64,000 nt of DNA from Canna indica (taxonomy: Eukaryota; Streptophyta; Magnoliopsida; Zingiberales; Cannaceae). Every line of letters begins with the position of its first letter. Position 1 is the first letter of the stretch. The notes under the pieces were generated by a model. The model saw only the letters and a list, made by a program, of their open reading frames with translations. It made no database searches and was not told where the DNA came from. Positions 47,482 to 58,500 of the stretch are shown one piece after another. The position numbers were made by a program, and so were the translations under genes. The stretch covers positions 1,800,501 to 1,864,500 of the forward strand of contig CP136890.1 in the NCBI GenBank assembly GCA_034359265.1, given 5' to 3'.

Positions 47482-48870
47482 TTCTTAAAGACGACGCGCG
47501 GATGTCTCGCTTCTGATGTTTTATTCTGATGCGCAGTAATTCATCCTATTTGTACCATTTGCGTATAAGGGAAAAGAAAGCTCAGTATTTTTTTTTTGAG
47601 TTTTTTTTATATTCATTAATTTGTTCCGGAAGAAGCAAGCTGTGGCAATTGGTTGGTGGAATAATGAGAACAGTTCCAATTGATGTTTTTTTTATGTGGA
47701 CTTGTGGAACGAGGAATAAAGAAATAGTAATAAATTAAAAACCTCCATTTATATGGATTTTCATGAGTGGGATTCATTTGACAAGGTTGGGGATTCATTT
47801 GGTTGATGAATTGGTGAGGTAGGCGTCAAAAAATTCTCACTTGTCAATAACAAGAAGTTTTGGTGGCATAAATATATTCCCAGCAATGGCGAAGTTGCAG
47901 GAACCCCAATATGAAGCGCACACATCTCTTCGTTCGTGTGATATGAAATCCATCTAAATCAGATCTATAAAACGGAAGCAAACAATGCATCAGGTTTCTG
48001 ATATTAAATCTATTTCATTTGGAGAAAAAAACAATTTAGTACAACACTAAAATGCAAACTATTAAATAACTTTGTCGCACAATCAACCAATATATTGAAA
48101 ATTGGGACGCTAATTATATATCAAGTTCAAAGCAAAACTAGCGAGGACTTATCAAATAAATCCAACCTTGAGTCAGTATTTGGATACTTGGAATTTGTCA
48201 AGACTGCAGAATACAAATTTTCCATAATCCTGTGAAAAATAGAACGGGTTAGAAGGAATATTACAACGTTTGCTTTACTAAGAAATAACGGAGACTAATT
48301 TGAAATATGTAATACTAAGAAAAAATTATCAATGCATAGAATCTCAAATAACGGATTTGGTAGAATGGGAATCTGGATATTTGAATATATAAATTGTAGA
48401 GGCAGGAAAGTAGGTTGGAGGCAACTTGGAGCACAACCATGTAATCTAGACAAATGCATAGGCAGCATGCAGAAAGCGACTGACAGTAGAAACAAATCTT
48501 TCTCACTTTATAACAAGCAAACTGTAAGAGGAAAAAAAATGTCTCATTTTTAAAGCATCGAGTATGTGTAACCTCTATAATGTACTCTGTTAAGTAATAC
48601 TATGTCTAATTGTTGATTACTATGCATGAAAGAAATATCACAAGAAACACCATCTAGTGATTGCACCATGAGATCTGTCATGCTCTACCATATATTAGAT
48701 TTGCTTCATAACAGATGATGGATTCTTCACCAGAACAGCAAAACTCCTATAACTTTTTATATGTATAATATTCTGTTCCAATAGTGACACTCAAAATGGA
48801 ACAAATCATATCTTAATTTTAACAATTAAAGCAATTTACACCAATACTATGATTTTAGCACTTGAGGACA
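47482..48870. other. WRKY 3' flank and intergenic region
   Basis: The first few hundred bases are likely the WRKY 3' UTR. No gene recognised further on. On the - strand a splice-like acceptor followed by a short open segment occurs near 48130-48235, which could be a remnant exon linked to the polymerase fragment downstream of it or a distal UTR exon of the PPR gene; I could not identify it. Confidence 0.4.
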
Positions 48871-48879
48871 TAAAATAAA

Positions 48880-49434
48880 TGGTAATTACCTAAATATATC
48901 CTCAACTATGTATTTTTTCTCATTTGTGGTCAATTCCAAAATATTATCAAATTGTATCCCAAATTTTGACATTTGTCTCAAACTCTCAATTACATCCTCC
49001 CGTCAACTCGCCGTCAACAACACCGTTAAGTTGATGATGTGGCATTCTGACGTGGATTAAAATAATATTTTTTATTTCAAAAATATAAAAAAATCACGTC
49101 AATTTATATTAAATAATATAAAATAATATTTTATATTTTATATTAAAAAATCACTCCATGTTCATCCCAAACATAGCTCAAAGTGATTCTTTAAAATATA
49201 AAATATTATTTAATGTAAATTGAAGTGATTTTTTATTTTTTTATTAATAAAAAATATTATTTTAATCCACGTAAGAAAGCCACGTCATCGTCTTAACAGG
49301 CTTGTCGACGAAGAGTTAACGGGAGGATGTAATTGAGACAAATGTCAAAATTCAGGATATAATTTGGTAATATTTTAAAATTGGACACAAATGAGAAAAA
49401 GTACATAGTTTAGAATATATTTAGGTAATTACCC
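48880..49434. mobile_element. Mutator-type MITE (555 bp)
   Basis: Inverted ends (T/G)GGTAATTACCTAAATATA at both sides, with extended pairing (ACTATGTA-TTTTTCTCATTT, TGACATTTGTCTCAA-TTACATCCTCCCG). Exact 9-bp duplications TAAAATAAA lie at 48871-48879 and 49435-49443. The core is AT-rich and also self-complementary (TAAAATATTATTT). It has no coding capacity. Confidence 0.85.
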
Positions 49435-49661
49435 TAAAATAAAAGCATGACCACTTCAATAACCTTAAAAAATGCAAAAGATTTTTCGAAGAACATGAAG
49501 TTCATACAGAACAATACAACAATATCAACTCTGAAATTCATGAAAAATGAGGGGGGAAAACATATTATAATTTAATTACTAAAAATCAGATGCAGTATAT
49601 CCCACAGAAGTTGAAATACCTAATACACAAGGCACTAAATGAAAATATCATTTTTTCTTAC

Positions 49662-50382
49662 CTCATGGGTATGATTATCAAGTATCCTTGCCCATCGTCC
49701 ATCTATCATGTAGGATATCATCATTATGAGATCATATTAAACATCTGGAAAGTTTTGAGGAAGCTTCATGGTATCAACTCTCAATATCAAATGCACAAAC
49801 ATGAACTTCTACCTGTCCAAGAAAATCAGCCCTTTCCTTGAGCAAAGTACCAGTACTAGATACAGATTATGGCATTCACCAAATTCAATATCTTCAAAAA
49901 AAAACCAATATCTAGTATTATATTTACCACCAACAAATAGATTAAGCAATTATTAAAAAAGATAATTCAAGATAGATACAAAACATACCATTATCAATGG
50001 TGAAACATACATGATAGAGAACATCATATTCGTGAAGGTCAATAAAACAATCCATATATCTTGGTCTTGAGCTCTTTTGTCACTGGAAATAAAGTAATAA
50101 ATCAGTATCGAGAAAAAAAGCTAAGGTGTCAATTTATGACAAAGCAATGAAACGCATGCACCAAAAGAAAAAGAAAAGGGACAATGGATACAAAGTTTTG
50201 TTTTAGATGATTGACATATACGAGAAGTAGAACAGAAAATTATCATTAATCTTGTTAACAAAATTATAATATTATAATTTACCTTAAACTACTATATATA
50301 TACTCAAATGCTCCTGAAGCATCTAATTTTCATCAATTCCTTTAGACAACATGCATAAGATCATTTTTAGGCGCATAATTAG
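49662..50382 (-). pseudogene. fragment of the DNA polymerase epsilon catalytic subunit gene
   Basis: Three consecutive exon remnants with introns still present resemble plant POL2A/TIL1 just before and at the start of its exonuclease region. The exon at 50283-50382 encodes KNDLMHVV followed by a stop and RN..KLDASGAFEY. The exon at 49989-50082 encodes RYMDCFIDLHEYDVLYHV and FTIDN. The exon at about 49662-49890 encodes SSTGTLLKERADFL, EVHVCAFDIE, then a stop, KLPQNFPDV, YDLIMMISYMIDG and GQGYLII across frameshifts. Splice donors are retained (GGTATG, GGTAAG), so this is a genomic duplicate, not a retrocopy. Several stops and frameshifts make it non-functional. The family normally exceeds 2000 residues; only about 100 are represented here. 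Confidence 0.85.
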
Positions 50383-51549
50383 CTGGGTGGTAAAAAGCTG
50401 AGCTTTAGACATAAGCTCTGCTAACCAAAAAGATAACTTTTTCTGGCATATCAAGACATTTGATTAGAACCACTACACATTCACAACCAAAATAAGGACC
50501 ATGAAATAGTATGACACCAATGCATCTTTATGACGGCAATCTTGTAATATTTTTCATACTACTATTACTTGATTAGTTAGGTGCTATTCCTAAACCCCAA
50601 AAGTTTAAGCTTTTACAATAAGTGATAACTTATAATCTTTATCATGGTAAATTGGTAATAAAGCAAGTTATGATATTGGGTCCTAGCCATGGTCCATTCT
50701 AATATTGCACCCGAAGTCAATGTGACATTCCATCACAATTCAGAAACTTGAGACATTCATTAGTTACCATCTTTGTGCATTCATATCATAACGAATTAAT
50801 TATTTAACTTTCAGTAAGTGCAACCTAATTGATTGAGATAAATTTAGAAATTCAAACATTTCATAAGTTACAAACTCAATATATTTATATTGCAACCAAA
50901 TAATTGTGGAACTCTCAAGAAGCCCACTTGTTATAAGCGAAGACCAAATGTGGTGGAGTAAATGTTTAACTTGATGGAATACAGGCAGCAGAAGCAAATA
51001 GTCTTTTGTATGCAGCTTTGCCTTCATAGAACAAGTGTTTTATATACAGCTTCAACTAATGGTATCTATCTACCGTCATATGATTGCCTTTATACAAGTA
51101 GTTTAAGTATTCATTAAAGATGTTGCAGGAGAAAGTGTGAAGCAAAAGTTGATGAAATTGTGAGGCAGACAAGACCAAAAATGAAATATAACTAGTTCTA
51201 TTCATAACTTGACTGAAAAGACAAATAAATAAATAAATAAAACAAATCAAAAAACAAGATAAACAGTTAGAGAAATGTGAAGCAAAACTATCAGAAGTCA
51301 ACACTTTGAAAAATGGGTTAGTATTGCACGTGCAGGTCATGTTCAAACAAGTAAATTGACATGGCATATTTTCATAAATACACAATTTCACTGGCTTTTA
51401 CTAGACAGTAATTACTAATTAGCTTATCTTATATTTGTTATGATTCATTATGTATTTTAAAAAATGAATATACACATACTTGTACCTTTTGCAGTCTGTC
51501 GGGAATGAGAAATCATGCCTGCAAAACATGAGAAAAACGAAACCCATCA
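50383..51549. other. region downstream of the PPR gene
   Basis: Probably includes the PPR 3' UTR, possibly with an intron (acceptor TTTTGCAG and donor AAAAG|GTACAAG on the - strand near 51487-51525). I found no further polymerase epsilon exon here and no other gene. Confidence 0.4.
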
Positions 51550-53631
51550 CTAAGAATGACTATGTTCTATACAGTATTCTTCTATTTCAAATTCTCTCCC
51601 AATGACATCATTCATCCTCGTCTCCCAGTCCACCAGCTGAAGCATATCATAGATGTCCTCTGTTCTCTGGTGTGACCGGTCACCCGCCACAAAAACTCCC
51701 ATTTCTTCCCGGCCAACACCAACCCACGACCACCCGGCTTCCTTCCTCAACCCCTTCTCCCTCATCCTCTTCCTCTCCACCGCTGCCTCCTGCCACCTAC
51801 CCTGCACCGCATACAGGTTTGCCAACACCACATACGCACCCGCTCCATCTGGTTCCAGCTCCTTCACCTTTGTCGCTGCCCTTTTCCCTCTTTCGTCGTC
51901 CCCCTTCGCGGCACATGCTCTCATGAGTGCAGCCCACACCACTCCATCCACCTCGCTCTTTGGCATCTCCTCAATTAACTTCTCAGCCTCCCTCACCTTT
52001 CCTGCTCTCCCTAACAAGTCCACAACGCAACCATAGTGCTCCTTTCCAGGCTCCACCCCATGTTCCGCACGCATTGATTTGAAGTATTGCATGCCACGAT
52101 CTACCAGGCCCGCATGGCAGCACGCAGTGAGCACCCCAACAAATGCCACAGCGTCAGGTCTCATCCCTGCTGTTTGCTGCATGCTGTCAAAAAGCTCAAT
52201 TGCCTCTGTGCTCCGGCCATGCTCTGCATACCCGTTGATCATTGCAGTCCATGACACTACTTCGTCCAAATTGCGCCCTTCAAACACCTGTGCTGCATCT
52301 TCCACGATGCCGCTCTTCGAGTACATGGCGATCAGTGCACTGGTGATCATCACATCGTCATTCGACCCGGCCACTATTGCACGAGCATGGAGTTGCTGAC
52401 CAACCTCTAACACAGCTGCGGACGCGCATAAACTTAGCAGACTGGAAATGGTGTACTCGTTTGGCGGTGGCCGACCATCACGTCTCATTTCGCCAAATAG
52501 CTCAAAGGCCTTATCCAGTTTGCATTCCAGAGAGAAACCGGAGATAATAGCAGTCCACGACACGGTGTCTTTCACAATCGTCTCTCGGAACATTGTCTCA
52601 GCGGAGACAAGGAGGCCGGCGCGGGCATATAGAGTGACGAGGGCGTTGGACACCGATCTAGCGGCCACGAATCCGTGTCGGATAACATTTGCGTGCAACT
52701 GCTGCCCTAGCTTAAGCTGTGCAAGACCGACACATGCGGATATCACCGCGGCGAAAGTATAATCGTTCGGAGATACGGCCTCGGAGGGATCGGATTGCAT
52801 CCAGACAAAAGCTCGAATAGCCTCCTCCTCACGGCCAGTCTGCACGTAGGCAGTGATAATGGTCGTCCAGGCAATCACGTCGCGGGACCGCACACGATCT
52901 AATAAGACGAGGCCCGATTGAAGGACGCCACACTTGGTGTACATCGCTGCGAGCGTGTTAGCGATGAAAGCGGCAGCCTCCAACCCAAGTTTCGCAACGT
53001 GGGCGTGGATCTCACGGCCGCGGGAGAGCAGTCGGGCGTCAGCGCAGGCCTTGAGGACGGTAGCACACGAGTGGGAGTCACAAGGCACGCCAGAGGCCCA
53101 CATCTTGGCGAAGTACCGGACGGCGTCACAGCATCGGCCGTCGCGGACGAGGGCAGAGATAGCGCTGGTCCAGGAGACAGCGTTGCGGAAAGGCATTTCG
53201 TCGAACACGCAGAGGGCAGAGTCGGGGGCACCAGTCTTGGAGTACATGTCGAGGAGGGCGGTGCCAACGAAGACGGACCCGGTGGCCCTGCCGGACTTGA
53301 GAGTGTAAGCATGGAGAGAGAGGCCGTGGGGGAGAAGGGAGGAGTCAGAAGCGCAGGCCTTGAGGGCGACGCTGACGACGAAAGAGTCCGGGTCGAGGGA
53401 GGGGTCGGAGGAGCGCATGAGGGAGAAGAGGGACAAGGCCTTCTGGGGTTGGAAGGCGTGGACATAGCCGGAGATGATGGCGGTCCAGGAGACCACGTCT
53501 CGGTGGGGCATTCCATCGAACAGGAGGCGGGCGTCGAGGAGGCGGTCCAACTTGATCAGATGGCGCAGCTGGGCGTTGGCTTCGTAGACCGAGGCGTGCG
53601 ACAGTGCGAGCATGAGGCGTGGAGATGACAT
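51550..53631 (-). CDS. pentatricopeptide repeat protein, PLS class with E domain
   Basis: RNA-binding organelle protein, likely mitochondrial or plastid. PLS proteins with E domains usually serve site-specific C-to-U editing. The intronless frame encodes 693 residues. Repeats run from about residue 18 to 540 as P, L and S motifs (for example DVVSWTAIISGYVHAFQPQKALSLF, repeated with variants VSWTAIISG, AWTTIITAYVQTGREEEAI, VSWTAMINGYAEHGRSTEAI). They are followed by E1/E2 motifs (VVWAALMRACAAKGD, GAYVVLANLYAVQGRW, GWSWVGVGREEMGVFVAGDRSH) and a short tail with no DYW deaminase domain, so editing would need a partner in trans. It resembles the At3g47840 type, a tentative assignment. The gene is markedly GC-rich against its AT-rich surroundings. 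Confidence 0.93.
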   Translation of the reverse strand: MSSPRLMLALSHASVYEANAQLRHLIKLDRLLDARLLFDGMPHRDVVSWTAIISGYVHAFQPQKALSLFSLMRSSDPSLDPDSFVVSVALKACASDSSLLPHGLSLHAYTLKSGRATGSVFVGTALLDMYSKTGAPDSALCVFDEMPFRNAVSWTSAISALVRDGRCCDAVRYFAKMWASGVPCDSHSCATVLKACADARLLSRGREIHAHVAKLGLEAAAFIANTLAAMYTKCGVLQSGLVLLDRVRSRDVIAWTTIITAYVQTGREEEAIRAFVWMQSDPSEAVSPNDYTFAAVISACVGLAQLKLGQQLHANVIRHGFVAARSVSNALVTLYARAGLLVSAETMFRETIVKDTVSWTAIISGFSLECKLDKAFELFGEMRRDGRPPPNEYTISSLLSLCASAAVLEVGQQLHARAIVAGSNDDVMITSALIAMYSKSGIVEDAAQVFEGRNLDEVVSWTAMINGYAEHGRSTEAIELFDSMQQTAGMRPDAVAFVGVLTACCHAGLVDRGMQYFKSMRAEHGVEPGKEHYGCVVDLLGRAGKVREAEKLIEEMPKSEVDGVVWAALMRACAAKGDDERGKRAATKVKELEPDGAGAYVVLANLYAVQGRWQEAAVERKRMREKGLRKEAGWSWVGVGREEMGVFVAGDRSHQRTEDIYDMLQLVDWETRMNDVIGREFEIEEYCIEHSHS

Positions 53632-54477
53632 TGGACAAAGTGGACATTGCAGTAAACAACAAGAAGTGAGGTGCTGGCTTATTCTATCTCACAAGCGAAT
53701 TCATGTAAATGCAATTCTCACGTTCTAAATTCTCTTCTCCTCCTTTAAAGGCCCTCCTCCTATAGGAATTCCTCGTTCCCGATTTCATCTCTCATTCCAT
53801 TACATTCCTCCTCGTAACTCTCCAATTAAAGTTCACGGGCGATAACAACCAAAAACAGGTCCGGAGTGAGTACCTACGTCGGTGCGGGGAGCTCAGTCGC
53901 CGGCCGGCAGCGAGGAGCGCGTGCAGCCGCCCTGGTGATCGGCTATGGTCGGCTGTGATAGGCAACTGTGAGAAACGTCGATGAAAATTGGGATCGAGGG
54001 TAGGGTCAGAAGGGAGATTGTGAATGGTTATTGGATTCGGATTATCGGTTAATGGGTTTATCTATCAAGTTTTACAATATTTAAACACAAAACTAGGGAT
54101 GTGTTAGATCAGGTCGGGTAATCGGGTCGAGTCGGTACAATCCGATCATAATTGAGTCCAATCTCAAGTTTCAATTAATATTAACTATAGAGGCTCCATT
54201 TTACCCTAACAACTTGGCTTTTGCGTAATTAGTCCAATCTGAAACATATCATAGAAAATAAAAATCCTTGATAATTAAGAACTTGTTGGTTTTCTATTTT
54301 CTATTTTGCTAAACAACAAGTTGCTTGTTGAATTATAAAGCTAAAGGCGTTTTTTTTCCTTTTTTAAAAAACAAAATTAGTTGAAAATTCGCACTTTGCA
54401 TAATTATATATGCATATAATTAAATTTCAATAAATTAAAACTTTATCTTAGGAAATAATAAAAATCGGATTTTGCGT
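53632..54477. other. PPR upstream region and intergenic sequence
   Basis: The segment 53632-54000 is the likely promoter and leader of the PPR gene. 54100-54170 contains GATCAGGTCGGGTAATCGGG-like degenerate repeat sequence. No gene recognised until the reductase relic. Confidence 0.5.
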
Positions 54478-54703
54478 CTGAATTGCCAATGTCATCATGC
54501 AATCACAGGAAGCGAAGCCCACTATTCAATCTTAAAGCGAGTTCAACTTGTCCACTTGGATGACCTGTGTGACACCCACATTTTCCTGTACGAGCACCCC
54601 AATGCAAATGGAAGATACATTTTTGCTCCTCTCATGATGCCACCATCTATGATCTTGCAAAGATGTTGAAAGTACGATACCCCCAGTACAACATCCCGCA
54701 ACA
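54478..54703 (+). pseudogene. dihydroflavonol-4-reductase exon relic
   Basis: One exon-sized stretch closely matches the DFR (anthocyanin pathway NADPH-dependent reductase) region [13 protein letters not shown]...VHLDDLC...[20 protein letters not shown]. Here it reads [23 protein letters not shown] and [15 protein letters not shown], then shifts by one base, and continues [12 protein letters not shown] and YPQYNIPQQ up to an intact donor CA|GTAAG where DFR genes have an intron. The frameshift, missing flanking exons and no upstream DFR sequence make it a pseudogene fragment. High residue identity suggests fairly recent capture or duplication of a genomic DFR segment. Confidence 0.85.
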
Positions 54704-54833
54704 GTAAGAACTCTCGCTCCCTTGGTTCACATTGTATTTTAATTCCTTGATTTGTTTTCATTACCATGATTTGTTTCATTAGCAAAATGTCTAGTTCCTT
54801 GATTGGGAAACAATTATATTTTAAGAAGATTAT

Positions 54834-55225
54834 TAGATTGTTTGGATAACTTTGAGTAAGAGGTTTGGAGGGGAAGGAGTTTGAAAGATTTTGGAGGGGA
54901 GGGGTTTGGAGGTGTTTGAAAGAGTTTTAAAAATCTTGTTTGGTTAAATTTCATAAAGGATTTGGAGGGATTTGATAGACCGCTATACCCTCGTTTATAA
55001 TAATATATATTTTTATTCTAAGGATACTTTTGTAATTTAACTATTTTTAATTCATTAACTCTTCAAACCCCTCCAAAACCCCCCATTTTGGAAGGTTTTG
55101 AAAATGGGTTCTAGGAGGGGTTTGGAGGGGTTTGAAACTCCTCCAAACCCCTTAAAAAAATTATCCAAACATGGTATTTTAAACCCCTCCAAACCCCTTC
55201 GAAACCTTCCAAAACCCTCAATCCA
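54834..55225. repeat. GGTTTGGAGGGGTTTGA-rich inverted repeat, candidate MITE
   Basis: The left part is rich in GTTTGGAGGGG on the + strand. The right part carries the complement CCCCTCCAAACC, and GTTTGGATAA at 54839 is mirrored by TTATCCAAAC at 55161. Repeated subterminal motifs in both orientations fit a non-autonomous DNA element. Boundaries and a target duplication are not clear. Confidence 0.6.
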
Positions 55226-55523
55226 AAGTGTAAAGGACATGAGAAATATTTGGAAGTCAAAACATTTCTTTTCATTCTGATTAGTGAAAATTCACAACTG
55301 TTAAGTGTTAACCACATAGCACATAATTTTAACGTAACTGAATACAAAATAACTTTCCTGCAATGTATTGGAACAAATTATATCATGCGCAAGCAGGATT
55401 TCATATTTACATGTGCAAAAGAAATGGAATAATTACAGAACTGAAGTCGCTACTTCTAAATCCAAAATGCATCTATAGGCCAACATTATCAAAGCTAAGG
55501 CTGCAGTGTACTCATTCTGTATG

Positions 55524-58500
55524 CTATCGCTCTTCTGAGTTAAATTTGTTCCAAGCTTCCTGAATCAAGAAAAAAAACAATGTGATATGTTTTTGCATGG
55601 CATACATGACATTTAAGCAGAAATAACGACAATAATGCTTATTGATGGATCCAAGCCTTATTCGGTGTGACAATCAACTAGAGTACTAGACCATACTCTA
55701 ATGCGTAGAACTAGTACAAGCTCCATTTGTATCAGTGAACCCTCAGAAACATGTCAAAAGAATATAGTGAGAGAAATAGTTCAATGCTTTAAAAAACACT
55801 ATCCAAACAACAAAATGAATAGGAGCAAACTGTAGTAAATCAACTATTATAGAGCAATCAAAACAAAGCATTTTAGTAAAAACAAGTGTGAATGCTACTT
55901 TTGCAATCACTTAAACACTTTCCGAGTTTCCGGGCTATGTAATTCTTAGTATACACATCTTATATGTCCAATCCTTTTCACCACCACTGCTAATCTTGAT
56001 TGATAAATGCAACAAATTTCAATATAAGTTATAAATTTATTAATTTGCCAAAATGGCTAGTAGTTTATTTTATTCTTTTAGGAAAGACATGCACAGGAAA
56101 ACCAAAACAAATGAAGAGCTCACCTTAAGGAGATCGAAAACCTTCTCACAGATGTATTTTTGCTGAATGGTAGCTCGTCTTTGCTGCAATTTATCAGGAT
56201 GCACACAGAGTGTGGCTTTCCTGTAAGATTTCTTTACAGCAGCCGCTGTAATCACATCTGTCAGAGAAATTGGCTGCCATCCACTCTCAGACCCAAGGAT
56301 CTGCAAATTAGAAGATACAAGGTGAGACAGCTGCAGCAGTACTCACACCATCTTTTTCTGTTATATCAAACGTTGAATACCATTATAACTTTCTGAGAAT
56401 TCATGATGATAAAAGATCCTATACTGGGGGCGCTGACATGCATTTTACAGAGATAATGCAGGTTTATTGTTTTTTTTTAAAAAACTTTGTAAACACGCCG
56501 TTTCTACTTTCTACAGTTAACATGATCCATCATGTTCTTGGTGCACTAAATGACCACAGACAAAATAGATGCTCAATGATCACTAAAAAGTAGAACTATT
56601 TCACTTGCTTATCTCATGTTTATGCACTAACACATGTTTTTTTTAAAGAGAAGCAGTACTGATAAAGTAGCAACTTCCAAATGAAAATTTTCAATGAATT
56701 AGTTCTTTTAATATCTAGTAGTTTTTGTAAATATGTTTGTGTAAGAACAAAGGATACGTCCTCAAATGGTTAAAACACACAAGGGGCGACTAATGGCACA
56801 AGCGACGCATGAACCATTTAAAATACATGTTCCACTTCCAAAAGAAACAAGTGCAGATAAAATGAACTCGTCCCCTAAAACTCACTAAAATTATTAGAAA
56901 TATATCATCTTTGAAAAGTTGGATCAATACTTGGCATTGGCATTCTAGCCTGAAGTTTTAACACATAAGAAACTCAAGTTGTCTATTAGTTCCACACTTC
57001 CACCAACGAGGAGTTTCAGAAGATCAGATTTGTCACAAGCTTTTTTAAGTGTATGACAAGTTAATAAGTCGAGCACAGCATTTCCTCTGACAAAGTTGTT
57101 TAAGGCATTTTTTTAATTGTATAACTAAGATACATCTGAAACTCCATACTGCAGGTTGAATACATATGTTAATCATGCTTCATGTAAAATAGTCAAAGAA
57201 ATAGAAGGCTAAAAAGTAAATACATACATATTGCAGTGTTGACAGCAATGCACGCAGATTTCCTTCTTTTCCATTTGACCATCTCTTGACATCAGCATCC
57301 AAATACTCTGATAATCTCTGCATTTGCAATAAGATCAAGAATAAATATTGAGTACTGTATCATCTAACATCAATTAGACATTTAATGATTGCAAATCAAA
57401 TTATTACACTTCTCTCTGCTTGCTCTCTTTGTGCAAGAATGTCCCTTGTGTTCTTTTCTGCAAGAGCCTTTGCCTGATAACAAGCCAAAATTTTTAGAAA
57501 ACAGTGGAAATGCAAACCTGAGATTTAAAAATGATGGTGATGAGATAGAATGCACTAAGAACATAAAAATCAGTCAGAATACACACCACACGTTCAGCTG
57601 TCCTTTGGTGCCTCTCCAGCCTAGCTTTACATCTTAGAGCTGATTCACCCTCACCTGCTTATGATCATTAAGAAGAATGCAAATGTCAAAAAAATGAAGA
57701 GGATCAAGACATCCTCAACTGTAAGAAAAATCATCTCAAGGGCTGGGGAGATGAACAAAGAGAGCACTTGACATATAATGATAAGTAAACAATTCTTCCT
57801 AAAATAATATACTTTGATTATTCAAAGTGGCATATCCTCTGGAGGTGCTTGAAGAACCAGTACTCTGCAACAGTACGCCACTAGGACCTTCCTGTAAAAT
57901 ACATGATTGGTTAACTGATGAAATAAAGTCACATAAAGAACTAAAAGCACACTTAGGAAATAAAGAAACCAAATACAAAATTCAAATACAATCTCAAGTA
58001 ACATATTAAAAATCTACATTTATGCTTGTACTCAACTACCTTATTCCGGGCCCTGAAATGCTCCTCTGTCAGATTTTCTCTAATGATTCTGTCCCTGTGA
58101 GAACCATTGGATCTTTCTATGCGTTCTCTAGCATCTGCAGCAGCCTTTTCTGCAGCACGTTCCCGAGCTTCAGAAGTTGCTCGCTCAACAGCAGCACGCT
58201 CTGCCCTTAATCGAGCCTCTCTTGAAGCCTTCTCTGCTTGTGATTTATCAACTGGAGCAGAAGCCTTCTCTGCCTTTTCTCGGGCCTCTTTAAGTGCTCT
58301 TTGTCGAGCCTCAGCTGTAACTCTCTCTACAGCAATTCTTTCTGCCCTTTCTCTAGATTCAGCAAATGTCCTTTCACGTGCTTCACGAGTTGCTCTCTCC
58401 ACCGCAAGTCTGTCCTTCTCTCGTTCTCTCTCCCTCTCTTTCTCTTCTTCTAATTTTCTTGCCTGAATTTCTGCCCATATTCTTTCTCTTTCCATTTTTT

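Noticed and set aside
52918..53628. Long open frame (236 codons) antisense to the PPR gene
   Set aside because: It is the complement of a GC-rich coding sequence with strong third-position bias; it has no family features and no independent start context.
58107..58466. Ser/Ala-rich open frame antisense to the auxilin-like coiled coil
   Set aside because: Low-complexity shadow of the repetitive Glu/Arg/Ala codons on the - strand.
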